From Nigrospora sphaerica (lineage: Eukaryota > Ascomycota > Sordariomycetes > Amphisphaeriales > Apiosporaceae), in contig JAGVVL010000009.1 of the NCBI GenBank assembly GCA_018287875.1, positions 4,340,001-4,404,000 on the forward strand: a DNA stretch of 64,000 nt, given 5' to 3'. Position 1 is the stretch's first letter. The number at the start of each line of letters is the position of its first letter. The position numbers and the translations under genes are program-made. Below are positions 9,523 through 20,850 of the stretch, piece after piece. The notes beneath the pieces were generated by a model. The model did not search any database. It worked only from the letters and a program-made list of their open reading frames with translations, and was not told the origin of the DNA.

Positions 9523-11630
9523 TCACAAAGCCTTGCCGGCTTTGACGCCTTCGGCGGCGCGCTCGCGTAGCTGGAACTTCTGGATCTTGCCGCTGGCCGT
9601 CTTGGGGTAGGCGTCGACGAACCAGACGTAGCGGGGGGCGAGGTGCGCGGAGAGGTGCTCGCGGACCCAGGCGCGGAGGTCGTCGCGGCGGAGCACACGG
9701 TCCCCGGCCCCGGCCTCTTCCCTGTTCTTCCCCCCCTCCTCCGCGCGGGCGGATTCGCCCGCGGCGTCGCCGTCGCCGTCGGCCGCCGCGACGCGCCAGC
9801 CGGCGGCGGGCACGACGAAGGCGCCGACGACCTCGCCGTAGCGGTCGTCGGGGACGCCGACGACGGCGACCTCGCGCACGCCAGGGCAGCGGAAGAGGCA
9901 GTCCTCTACCTCGAGCGGGCTCACGTTCTCGCCGCCGCGGATGATGAGGTCCTTGATGCGGCCCGTGATCTCGACGTAGCCGCCGGCGTCCATGCGGGCC
10001 TCGTCGCCGCTGTGCATCCAGACGGCGCCCGTGGCGGCGTCGGCGACGCGGTCCGCCGCCGTGCGCGCCGCGTCGCCGTAGTAGCCGCTCATGACGAGGT
10101 AGCCGGCGACGGCGAGCTCGCCGCGGGCGCCACGCGGCAGCACGCGCCCGCGGTCGGCCGGGTCCACGATGCGGACGCGCGTGTGCGGCAGCGGCCGCCC
10201 GACGCTGCCGGCGCGCCGGTCGGCCGGGTCGCCCGGCGCCGTCATGAGGCTCACGGGGCTCGTCTCGGTCTGGCCGTAGCAGATGAGCAGGTCGGCGAGG
10301 CCGAGCTCGGCGGCGAGCCGGCCCATCAGCGACGCCGGCACCGACGACCCGGCCGCGATGCCCTTGCGCAGGTGGCGGCGTAGGCGCGCCGGCTCGACGC
10401 CCGCGGCCGCGCGCCACGCCGGGTCCGCCAGCAGCGCCAGCTCGGCCACGAACATGGTGGCGACGCCGTAGAGCCCCGTCGCCTCGCGCTCGGCCGCCAT
10501 GCGCAGCGACGCCGCCGGGTCAAAGGCCGGCGATGGCAGCAGCAGCGCAGCGCCCGTCGTCGCCGTGGCCATGTAGCCCAGCACGCAGCCGAAGCAGTGG
10601 AACAGCGGCGGCGGCACCACGAGCCGGTCCGCCGGCGTCAGCCCCATGCGGTCCGCGATGAAGCGTCCGTTGTTCAAGATGTTGGTGTGCGACAGCATGG
10701 CCGCCTTGGGCAGCGACGTCGTGCCCGACGTGAACTGGATGTTGATGGTGTCGGAGGCGTCGAGCCGCGTGGCCCCGAGGAGCCGCGCCGCCGCGGCGCC
10801 CGGGTCCTCGGCCGTCAGCTTGTCGAAGGGCACCAGCGCCCGGTGGCCGCCGACGGCCCACGCCGCCTCGGCGTGGTGGTGGCGCGTGTTGTCCACGACA
10901 ACGACGTGCTCGAGGCTCGGCACCTCGGCCGACTCGGCGCGGCGCCCGTGCAGGTCGGCGACCAGGGCCTCGAGCAGCGGCAGGTTGCTCCGGCCCCGGC
11001 ACGGCTTGTAGGCCAGGTCCGTCACGGCGCCCACGATCAGCACCTTGACGGCGAGGTGCCGTAGCGCCGCCGTGAGCTGCTTCTGGTTGAAGCTGGGGTT
11101 GAGCGGCACCAGGACGGCGCCCAGCTTGGCCACGGCGTACGTCAGCACCGCGTTCTCCGTCACGTTGCCCAGGCTGACGGCCACGCGGTCGCCCTTCCGC
11201 ACGCCAAGCTCGTGTAGCGAGTAGGCGATGCGGCTGGATTTCTCATCGAGGTCCGCGTACGTCGTGGTGTGCGTGTCCGCTTGCCGCAGGTGGGCTGGGT
11301 CGGTCGGGAGGGGCTCCATGGGCACGGGAGACCGGACCATGAGCGCCGGCCGGTCGCCATACTGCGATACTATGCGGGTAAAGTGCTCGGGGATGGTGTC
11401 GTAAACGAGAGGGGGCTGCAGTCCTGTCAGAGCTTCGTCTCACCTAGGGGGTGCCTAAGGGTGAAAAAGCAAAACGGCCGGCCCCTTAGACAGCCCATTG
11501 CTCCCACAAACCCCCCCCCCCATCAGCCGGCGCGCAATGTCTGTGGCCGCCATCCCGTGGCCGAACCTCGTGACGCCTGGGTACTTACTTCGCTGGGGCC
11601 TTCGGCGTAACTCAGACTCGTAGTCGCCAT
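9523..11630 (-). CDS. Acyl-CoA synthetase / AMP-dependent ligase
   Basis: Adenylate-forming enzyme of about 644 aa that would activate a carboxylic acid with ATP and CoA. Exon 1 is tiny: 11589-11630 encodes MATTSLSYAEGPSE, donor GTAAGT. A 173-bp intron (11416-11588) ends CTGCAG, and exon 2 (9523-11415) opens PPLVYDTIPEHF, the usual family N-terminus, so the long open frame's own ATG at 11340 is internal. Landmarks: the phosphate loop TSGTTSLPK at residues 243-251, YGQTE substrate/ATP motif, HSGDEARMD, the hinge GRIKDLIIRGGE and the catalytic lysine in PKTASGKIQKF. A low-complexity Gly/Ala/Glu insert sits between hinge and C-terminal lysine. The C-terminus is GKAL, not a standard PTS1, so peroxisomal location is not supported. 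Substrate unknown. Confidence 0.88.
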
Positions 11631-13039
11631 GGCCCTCTTACCGAGGCTGTGACGACGTCGGAAAGCGGCGGCTTGACCCACACGGCACCGCACGGTAGCC
11701 GAGGCCGCTCTCACCGCATAACGAGGCATCGTGAACAGTCTCAAGGCGATAACCCTAAAGCCACCCACCCCGAAAACAGGCGCTGGGCCAATTTCTGTTG
11801 AATTCGGGGCAGAAGGTCTCAATCGCGACCAGAGCCAAGCGTCCTCAGCCGGCCGGCAGTCGGGTGTCTTTCTGTTTGCCTATGCGGGGTTTCCTCCACG
11901 TACCACTGCTGCCCTGGTTAGTGCTTTGCCTGGTCCATGCAGTAACCGGACGGGACGGCCCTTCAAGCGACCACGTACCTCTTGCGAGAAACAACGTTTC
12001 TTTTGGCACGGCAGGTGCGTGCGAGTGAGCACTTCTTAGCCACGGAAGCAGCCCCCTGTCAGAGAGTGAAAAGCGAGGAGAGGTCACCTCCGTCCCGTTA
12101 TGTAGCCGTTTCCTATGTAGGTCTTTACTGGGATCCTGGCTTGGTCTACGGGTGCGGGGGAATACGCGGCTGGTCGGTTGGGATCAAGCTTCCCAGCGCC
12201 CGCGAGGGGCGTCACCCAGGCGGCAATATACCGTGGTAGGGCGTATGTACAATCCGATCCACGCAAAAACCCACAGTCGACAGCAGGTGAGGTGGGGTAG
12301 CCCATCTACGTACCGCAACTTGTCCTTCTCCAACTGCAGCCAAGACTAGGAGCCATAGATCTCAGGGGCAGCTGGGGAGCTCTCCTCATGTCCTCCTCAA
12401 CCTCCCAAATAAAAAAAAAACGGGTAACAAGGTTTTCGACGGGGACCGGGTATGCACTTGCGTACCACCTCCCCTTGCTGCCCGGGCCATTCGGCCGCCT
12501 GACGGAGAAGCCTACCGCGCCTGACAAGCATCCGGGGCCTTGAGTAGTCAAGCACAAGGGCCTTAGCGGCGCCTGGGGCGTGAAGGGTTGTCGTCGAGTT
12601 GCGTCATTGAAACATGATCTATCGTCTAACCAAGCGCCAGCCATGCCCTCTCGTCTTCTGCCTATGCTTTTCCCCCCGTACGACTACTCCTTCCCTCGGC
12701 TCGGTTTCGCTCTGCTGTTCCTTCGCACAACCGTCTCCGCGGGGCCGCTCACGCGTTCCCGTGACCCGGAGCCGATGCCGACGCCACGCTCTACGCAGTG
12801 GAGAATTGGGTCGGCGGGTAATATATATATATACAAGTCGGGGCCTCTCCTGTGCGTCGTTGCGCCTTGCTCCTTTGCAAATCCCCCGTCTTCGGGCCCA
12901 GGCCCGCGCCAGGCGCCGCCGTTCGCTTTCATGTGGAAGGGGGTAATATATTACAACGAAGTGAAGTGAGTGGTAGGAGTGGGGATGCGTGGCCTGGCCG
13001 GCTGCGCGCCTAGTAGAGGAAGGGGGCTACCATGAGCCT
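11631..13039. other. Intergenic, 1.4 kb, no gene seen
   Basis: Upstream region of the acyl-CoA synthetase and 3' flank of the mannosyltransferase. It includes an A10 run near 12411 and an AT dinucleotide run at about 12821-12833. No frame shows a domain. Confidence 0.5.
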
Positions 13040-14222
13040 CTAGCTCTCTTGCTGTTCGCCGATGTGGCGCTCGCTTTCGGGCTTCCAGGTGCCTGAGAGC
13101 GAGTTTGGTCAGCACGGGGACGGATGCAAAGGTCGGAGCGCCTGTCTTACCTTCGAATTCGTGCTTAACAAACGCCATGGGGTCGTCGTCCTCCTTGGCG
13201 CCCATCTGCTGAACGCCCGGCGAGAAGCTGGTGATGGGCAGCACCACTACGTCGCCCACCTTTTTGGGCGCCTCGATGCCCGTGAAGTTGAGGTACGTGA
13301 CTTTACCCAGGCTCCCGCTCATGTCGAAGTAGCGCGGGTCGTTGAAATACTCAAAGATGATGTCGGTCCAGATAGCGGGGCCGGTGAACTCGACGACGCT
13401 CTGCTCCTTGGACACAAAGACGCCCGTGCGCTGCCGCTTCAGCGTCTCCTGCGTGATGTGCGTCACGATCTGCCGCAGCACCGGGTGGCCGGGCTTGGCC
13501 TGGATCGTCCACTGGCAGAACTGAATGCGCCGACTGTACCAGTCCTTCCAGTCGGGCCGGTCGGGGTCGGCCTCGATGCCAATGACCAGGCCGATGCTCT
13601 CGCGCGGCACATTGTCGGGGATCCACTGCAGGGCGCTCTTGAGGGCCCACGTGTCAATGTCGGAGTAGATGCCACCGCGGGCGAGCAGGATCAGGTAGCG
13701 GAAAAAGTCGGCCTTGAGGACGGGCTCGGGCAGCGCCTGGTAGGCTTCGAGGACCTCGGGCACGGCCGCGTACAGCACGCGCAGCAGGTGTACGGCGACC
13801 TGGTCCGTGATGACCTCGTGGACGAAGCCTGGATGCTGTTCGGTCCAGCTTGCCTCCTGCTCGCGGAAGGTAAACTCTTCGTTGGCGGGCGTGTACTTCC
13901 ACGTCTGCCAGATGTAGGCGGGGAACTTGGTCTCGACGTCGTAGGGGTATTGGTAAGCCAGCTTCTCCGACAGCGACATCTTGGACATGTCCTGTAGGGC
14001 CTGGCGCGCGGGCGCCTCGGCTCTGTGCGGCTTGTTCGGGGCGTCGGCGGCGCCGGCCGAGTCCTGGGCGACGGCGTGCGAGGCGGCATCGGCACCGGCG
14101 GGCTTCGCGGGCAGCGGTGGTATTGACTCGTCGTCGGCCGTCGCGCCGTGCGAACGGCGGAGGAGGAGAAAGCAGGTGAGGAGGAAGGCGGCAAAGACCA
14201 GGGCCCTGCGGAAGGACAACAT
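13040..14222 (-). CDS. Och1-type alpha-1,6-mannosyltransferase (GT32)
   Basis: Golgi type II membrane glycosyltransferase of about 374 aa that should add mannose to N-glycans or mannan. Exon 1 is 13151-14222, a 58-bp intron (13093-13150) follows, and exon 2 (13040-13092) supplies the C-terminus GTWKPESERHIGEQQES; without splicing a false long tail appears. Residues 1-8 are cytosolic, about 9-22 a signal-anchor helix, then a Pro/Ala-rich stem to about residue 85. The catalytic domain starts FPAYIWQTWKY and contains the DXD nucleotide-sugar motif SDIDTW (D188, D190) preceded by KADFFRYLILLARGG, both diagnostic of the Och1/Hoc1 GT32 branch. Whether it is the initiating Och1 enzyme or a paralogue cannot be decided here. 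Confidence 0.88.
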
Positions 14223-15979
14223 GGTGGGCGGTGTGTGGGCGAGCCCGAGCAGAGCGTGTGAGTGTGTGCCCCCAGGCGAAGAAGGTAAGCGGTGGTGTGG
14301 ATTATAATAGGATAGTGGACGAGAACATAGGGCCGTACGTCGGAGGGAAGGACGGCGTACGCGCGCGCAGCCGGGGGTGAAACTGGGTCGGTTTCTCGAA
14401 GAAGCAGAAGAAGGAAAAACGGGGAAGAGAAGATCAAGAATGAACAAGTAGAGTGGAGGAAGAGGCGCCGGCGGGTTCGTGGGGACGAGGTTGTCGACAG
14501 CGGTGTCGATCCGAATAGCGCGTGCCAGGGCGAGGTAGTGCGATCAATTAGGTAGATTATTATGACCCGGGCTAGCGCAGGGTCCTGAAGCTTGGTACTA
14601 GACCTGGCGAGGCCGCTAGAAAGCACGATCGCCGTAGGGGGGAAGACGTGGCGGACAGAGCCGAGAAAGCAGTCCTGGCAGAAGAGAAGTATCAGACAAA
14701 CTAGAAAGGAGAGGCGCGTGCGGGAGCGGCGCAGGTGCGAGTGCGGGCAGCTATAGAGAGGTTGCTGCTATTGCCCCCCCCCCGAAAGAAATGAGGAGAC
14801 CGGAGGATCAATCAAGCTGGAGCCCAAAGGGTAAGGTAAGCAAGCGTACATGCGCAGCAGAGGTGGGAAAAAGCCACCACGTCGTCAGCACTTGAGACCG
14901 GGACCCTTACGTCGCGGGAGATGCTGTCCTGCCGAACAGAGTGATAACGTTTTTTTTTCTCCAATTCAAGCAACCGATTGGCGAGCATGACTCTTGGCGC
15001 AGTACAGCAGCACACATTCCAATCATGTACACATATGCACACCAGCGCATCTCCCGTGGGATGGGATGGGATCACCTCCCACTGCAGCACCTAAAGCTGA
15101 TGGTGTCCGGCAGCTCTGGTCGTCTGCAAACCTTGCACGCACGGGACCGGTTCTAGTGGAAGCAGCAGCTAGCCTGGCTGAGGCGGCACTGTGTGCCATG
15201 GGAAGGTTACAACTGAGAAGCCTGTATCGGTACCAGGCCCCTGGGTGGCAAGCGGTTTGAGGGGGTGCCACCCTCTCGGCACGTAACATTGGTGCCCAGA
15301 GAGCCCTGAAACAGTAGTACCTCCCCCTTCTGATAACCCTATAACCCTAGGGTACCTCCTCTGTGCCATCACCCGCAGACCTGGGCCGTCTGATGGACCC
15401 AACTGTCACGGGCATGCCGTTGGGAAGCTGGGGGACCGAACGATTTCGGATGTGGGATGGGAAGCTTCCACGATACGGCCACGAATACTGAGGTCGGGAT
15501 GCGTACCTCCTATACTCCAATCTGCTGCGGGGCGTGGGTTTGAGCGAGGGCTGACCATGCCCGGCTGTCGTGATCATCCCTGCATCCATGTCGCCCGGCT
15601 CGCCTCGAGACCCCAAATCCAGATCACCAGCAATGTCTTGAACTCGTCACTTGTCGCGATGCCGCCTTCCAGCCACTATCAATTCCTTCGTCGGCGGCCA
15701 GCTCAGCCTTACCTGCCCCTCCTGTCGCCTGCCTGCCCGTCTGACACGTCTATTTGTACGCCACGGCCGAGACTTGCACACCGCTGGCGGGCTGTGCCCC
15801 CGTGTAGGTTGGCACATCAGTAAGAAGTACTTACACACTTACCACGTAACCTGCAGGTCAATACCAACCCTTCACCCGCACGCCAGCCGCAATCTTACGA
15901 TGCGGCATTCGGACGCCGAGTCTGACGTGGTTGAGAGTCCTGCGGCGGCGGCGGCGACGACGGCGAAGGCGGACGATAA
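14223..15979. other. Intergenic, gene-poor
   Basis: Promoter and leader of the mannosyltransferase gene lie in the first 300 bp. Beyond that I see only a C-run near 14775 and a CCCTA-rich palindromic stretch at 15334-15354 (TAACCCTATAACCCTAGGGT). No coding signal. Confidence 0.5.
14311..14320 (-). promoter_or_regulatory. TATA-like element of the mannosyltransferase gene
   Basis: CTATTATAAT on the minus strand, about 90 bp upstream of the start codon at 14222. The position fits a core promoter; this is inferred from sequence alone. Confidence 0.35.
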
Positions 15980-16065
15980 TGCACCATACGAGACACTCGG
16001 ATCGTGCTATCGCGGGAACTAAGCAGTGGGGGCCGCCGGAAAGAACGTCCCATGCATAGCCGGGG
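15980..16065 (+). pseudogene. Possible 5S rRNA-derived relic
   Basis: The stretch starts CACCATACGAG and contains GGATCGTGCTATCGCGGGAA and ACTAAGCAGTGGGGGCC. These line up in order and spacing with the 5' half of eukaryotic 5S rRNA (CCATAC, the GATCTCGTCTGATC block, and the Pol III A-box region with AAGCTAAGCAGGG...GGGCC). The 3' half is poor and no closing stem or T-run is visible, so it would be a truncated, diverged copy. Dispersed 5S copies and pseudogenes are normal in filamentous ascomycetes. This is a by-eye alignment and could be chance. Confidence 0.35.
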
Positions 16066-18425
16066 AACCCATCTACCCGGTAAACAGGGCTTCGGTGAGG
16101 AATGCTGGTCCATGGAAATGCATACATCCTGGGCTTGTCAGCCGCTGACACAGGTGTGACGGGCCTGGCGAGGGACCGGCCGTTTGTTGGATTGCTGGCA
16201 CACGCATCCGTCTTGTCTCGGCTCGCCTCGCCTTGCCTCTCCATGCTTGCTGGCGCGCAAACCGACACCATCACAAGCACATGAAACGAACACGGCACAC
16301 AGAAAACCGTGGCCTCTCCGCGCCACCCACACCTTGGCGTCCCGCGACCCTCGGGTTAGGGCCCGGCCGAGTTATCTATCCGCCTCTCGGGCGATGGATC
16401 ACGAAACCTGGGCTAGAAGCATGCGAATTGGACATTGCAATGTGAGAATGGGATCCAAGTGCTGACGAATAGCCGTTTCGCGGCGCTGGTTTGTGGGAGG
16501 GACGGGCCAAGGTTTTCACAGCGGCATTAGTGCCCGGCGAAAGCGCGCGAGACGAGAGTGACCGTGAACAGCATCTTCCATGTATGCTTTTGCCTTCGAT
16601 CCCGCTTCCGCTGCCCGCCTTCCGCCCTCCCCCCCCCGGGGCGTTTGGGCTCCCAGCTCATCCAAAATGGGAAACATATCATCCCAACTTATCCCTCCCA
16701 TCCTACTCGACACGTCGATCGGGTCGGGCCGCGACTTGCCCGCCCATCCCCCGGCGGTGGACGATCAAAACCCTACCTATCATGTTCTACGGGGCGAGGC
16801 CACCATACTCTTCACAGGGCCGGCTGGTTGAGACCGCCTATGTACGAAGTGTATGGCCTCGAGGCCCTGGGCTTCCAGGGCGGTTCTCCTGCAACATGGA
16901 CCTTGCTTCCCCGCGATTTATTTTGGCTCCTGCACGCACACACAGACCGCCACGGTAAAGCGTACAAATAAACTCGAGAGAGCGTCGCTCCGACCGTCAC
17001 CCCATGATTCCCCGGTGGCAGACTCCGTTCTTCGTACATGGGGCTTTGCGCACTTTAGGCCTGCGGTCACTGCCCTTGAGTGCTTGCATGTTTGGGTTTA
17101 GATGCCCGGCATGCATCCTTCGGTTGTGGGTCTCCCGCCGGCCTACGTATTATCCCGTACATCGCAGGCTTCCAGTTTTGGCTGGCTACTTAAGAGCAAA
17201 CAAGGGCGTGCAGGGGCGGACTCGACGGAATGAAGGTACTACCTTACGTACATACCTATACCTACCTCTTTGAAGTGAACCGAGTCCATAGCCGCCTCGG
17301 CTATTGGCGCATCATCTACTCCGTACCTCCAGCTCCTCGAAAACCCGCACAAAGCTGAGCGAATGGGTAATGGCTGCTTCTGGTTCTAGCCTCCTGTCCA
17401 GGGCTCGAGTGGCAACCCTCCTCCGAGATAGGAAAGTGGAAGTCTTTTGGCCTCGGCCCCTGTCACGCGTGCGCCGAGGGTGCCAAGCTGCGGCGACCAG
17501 CAGTAGCCCGCGGGCAGGGAAGGAGGAAAAGATCCGAGCGAGCGAGCAGGCATCACGTCACCGACGGGCTGGCCAGAGAGGCGCTGCGCTCGGCTGCGGC
17601 TACAGCCCCGATTGCGATCGGATGGAGATATGGATGCTGGCCGGGGTTGTTGATGAGGGGCACGGTCTGTCAACAGCCACAAAGACGCTGAGAGGGGAGG
17701 GGGAGGGGCTTTTAACTCGGCCCGGCGACACATGGCAACCTACAAGTAGCATGGATCTATCCATCCATATCCGTCATCAAAAGAAGACGTACGCAATGGA
17801 TTTGAGAAAACGGGACAACGCCAATACCAGCCCCAATTGCAGGGCCTGGACAGCCCGTGATCTGCCGCATCGACCCATTCCGTTCCCAACCTACCCAGCC
17901 TGCATTTTCTCCCGCTCAGTGTTTTTTTTCCCTTGTCTCCCGTCGGCGCCGGAGCGGCAAGTCGGTCGGTCGATCCCCGCTAACAAGACGGAATTGTGCG
18001 TGGCGGGCGACCCAGCTGAAAAATAAACACCGCCTTCGCTGGGCCCAACGTCTTTCCTGCTGGTTTGCCTCGATCGCCTTCGGACCGTCTCTCGCTCGCT
18101 TGTACGCTACCGCCTCGGGCCTCCCGCTCCGTCTCTGCTTCCACTCACACCTATCGCTCGTCCATGACCACCAAAGACGCCGCCTAGCGCCTCTCCCGAC
18201 AGGCACCGGCCCTAGCCGCCATCGCGCCGCCATCTCGTCACGACTACGCTGGACCGACGGCGACTGATTCGCGCCCCTCCTGCGTCCAACGACGCCCTTG
18301 TGGCCTCCCCTCTCCTCCCGCCCGCGACCCGACGAGAGCGACGAGAGCGACGACGGCCACGACAGGCCTCTCTGCATGGAATAGGCCCCCGGGAAACACG
18401 GCGAAAGCACCGTAAAGTCGTCGCC
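16066..18425. other. Intergenic: distal non-coding and MFS promoter/leader
   Basis: No gene is supported. Several open frames of 130-240 codons (for example 16491-16958 and 17304-18026) have arginine/proline-rich compositions of GC-rich non-coding DNA and no domain. The last 450 bp before 18426 is CT-rich and is probably the transporter's 5' leader. Confidence 0.5.
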
Positions 18426-20377
18426 ATGGTACACACGGGTCAGCTCACCGCCGCCGCCGCGAGCCAGCAGGGCACGAAGCGAGTGCCGGCCTCGGTGGCC
18501 GCCGAACCCTCTACGCCGACGACGCCGCGGCCCGGCCGCAGCCGCGCGCCCTTCCGCCGCTCGACGAGCTCCTTCCGCGCGGGCTCGCCACCGCTGACCC
18601 TCATGGCGAGCGGCAGCCTCGGCCGCAGCGGCGTCCGCCGCCTCCCGAGCCAGGTCAACTCGTACCAGACCTTTCCGACGCCGCCGCCGCGGACCCCCGG
18701 CCACCGCCCGTCGCACTCGTCGTCGGCGCCCTCGCTCCCCGACGAGGACGAGGACGACGCCCACCGCGAGCCGACGCCGCTGCCGTGGCGCCAGCTGCTC
18801 CTACTGGCCCTGCTGTCGCTCTGCGAGCAGACGGCCCTCAACTCCATCTCCCCCTACCTCCCGACCATGGTCGCCTCCTTCGCCGAGATCGACGAGCAAA
18901 AGGTGGGCATGTACGTCGGCCTGCTCGCCTCGGCCTTCGCCATGGCCCAGCTGACGACCAACCTGTTCTGGGGCTATCTGTCCGACATCGTCGGCCGCAA
19001 GCCCGTCATGCTTCTGGGCACCAGCCTGCTGTGCGCCTGCTTCGCCATATTCGGCTTCTGCACCCGCTACTGGCACGCCGTCGTTGTCCACGTCGCCATG
19101 GGCCTCCTCAACGGCAACGCCGCCGTCGTGCCCACCTGCCTGGGCGAGCTGACGGACCGCAGCAACCAGAGTAAGGCCTTCACCTGGCTGCCCGTCGTCT
19201 ACAGCTTGGGCAGCATCACCGGCCCCGCCCTGGGCGGCCTGCTCGTCGGCAAGCTGGACGGCGCCGCGCACCCCTTCCTGGCCCCCAACGTCCTGGGCGC
19301 CTGCCTCCTGGCGATGAGCGTTGTCGTGCTCGCCTTTTGGTACGAGGAGACGCTGGAGGACCGGGCCGACATGGCTGAGTGGCCCGCGTCCTTCAGGTGG
19401 CTCGTCTGCTGCCTCAAGAGAACCAAGGGCAAGGTGCTGCGCCGCCGAGAAGGCGGGACCTCGGGAGGCGAGCCCGCTGCGTACGAGCAACAGGGCCTCC
19501 TAACGTCGGCATCGGGCGAGGATGAACGACGCGATAATGCTGGCGACACCAAAGGCCCTTCGGACCTGGCGACCTGGAAGCAGCTTTGGAACCGGACCAC
19601 CATCTTGGTCTTGGCCACCTACCTCATCTTTCAGGTGTCCAACATATCCTTCAGCAGTCTCTACCCCCTCTTCGCCTCGGGCCCCCCGCCCACGGGCCGC
19701 GGTCTCCAGGCCGACGCCATCGGCGTGTCACTCTCGGTGGCGGGCATCTTCACCATCCTCTTCCAGCTATTCCTGTACCCGATGCTCAAGGCGAAGCTTG
19801 GCAACCTGGGCACATACCGGGTCTCGCTGATGGGCTTCGTAGTCAGCATGGCTCTGATGCCTTTCGTCGGTTACCGGGATTCGCGTCCTCCCTTTGGCGT
19901 CGGCAGCAGTACCCTCTGGCTCTATTTTGAGATGGGAGCCGTTCTCGTCATTAAGAACATCTGTGCCGTGGGAGGATTGTCCAGCGTCATGCTTTTGGTA
20001 AGTTCCGCGCGCCCCGCCTCCTCCGGCTGCCTCATTTGGCGGCGGATTTTTGACTGACTCCCTGGTTCCCCGCGCAGATCACCAATTCGGCGCCGTCGCA
20101 CGCCAGCCTGGGCACGCTCAACGGCATCGCGCAGACGCTATCGGCGCTGGGCCGCAGCTTTGGTCCCTTTGTCTCAGGCAGCCTCTTCACCCTCTCGGTG
20201 GGCCTCGAGCCGAAAGGCGAGGCCTTGGCCTGGGGTGTCTTCGCCGCCGTTGCCTTTGTGGGATCTGTGGGCAGCTACGGCATCCGGGGCGACGGACTCG
20301 AGAGCACGGACGACGGGTTTGAAGAACATCACGAGGACGACGAAGGAAACGGGCAGGACGGTTCCGCCGTCGTGTGA
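18426..20377 (+). CDS. Major facilitator superfamily transporter
   Basis: Integral membrane transporter of about 623 aa. Exon 1 18426-19997, intron 19998-20077 (GTAAGT...CGCAG), exon 2 20078-20377. Residues 1-120 are a Ser/Pro/Arg-rich cytosolic N-terminus; an acidic DEDEDDAH patch precedes helix 1. MFS signature motif A reads GYLSDIVGRK at 183-192 between helices 2 and 3. Twelve hydrophobic segments can be counted, with a long charged loop between helices 6 and 7. Exon 2 encodes helices 11-12 (ITNSAPSHASLGTLNGIAQT) and an acidic tail. The SAPSHASLGTLNG and PALGGLL blocks match the fungal/plant zinc-induced-facilitator-like branch of drug:H+ antiporters. Substrate is unknown. The start at 18426 is the first ATG in frame; an alternative is at 18603. 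Confidence 0.85.
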
Positions 20378-20800
20378 CGCCAAGCGCGCACGCAAGCCAC
20401 AGGCGAAAACGCAGCACAGGACGGAGCCGCTACGGCTTCTTGAATGCCCAAAAAAAAAACCACAACGGATTTCATGACAAGTCAGACGCTCAAAATAGAC
20501 AAGAGATTGCGGGGAAACGCCGGGCGCGCCGCCCGCACGCGCAAGTCGGTACGCGAGGGCACTCGTCGTTCGGGCCGCGGCATGAGGCTCCAACTACTGG
20601 GTCTTGCGGGCTTTCGTGCGTGGGGTCTCGGAGGATTCAAGAGGCTCAAAAACGAAGCTTTGTCGCAATTGAGGCGATAGCTCCCGCTAGCCGCCATTCG
20701 GATCCTCCTCCTTCATGGCGGCGCCCAATTTAGAAACGTGACCGCCCGCGCGCGCGCAGAGGAATGAACTGGGATCGGGAGATGGTCTACTGTCATAGTA

Positions 20801-20850
20801 GGTTTTTTTGGGGGGGGTTTTTTTTTTGGTTTTTGGGGGGGGGGGGGTTA
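20801..20850. repeat. T/G homopolymer block
   Basis: Alternating runs of 6-10 T and 6-14 G, almost free of A and C, in an otherwise mixed region. It is a simple-sequence tract and a likely assembly weak point. Confidence 0.8.

Noticed and set aside
9182..10417. Long Arg-rich frame overlapping the acyl-CoA synthetase on the same strand
   Set aside because: It is the shifted frame of a GC-rich real gene; composition is Arg/Pro/Ala-only and motifs are in the other frame.
15334..15354. CCCTA-rich stretch suggesting interstitial telomere repeat
   Set aside because: Only two imperfect CCCTA units; expected by chance in 64 kb.
17304..18026. 240-codon frame upstream of the MFS transporter
   Set aside because: No domain, no splice context, and composition like surrounding non-coding DNA; the region is more likely promoter and leader.
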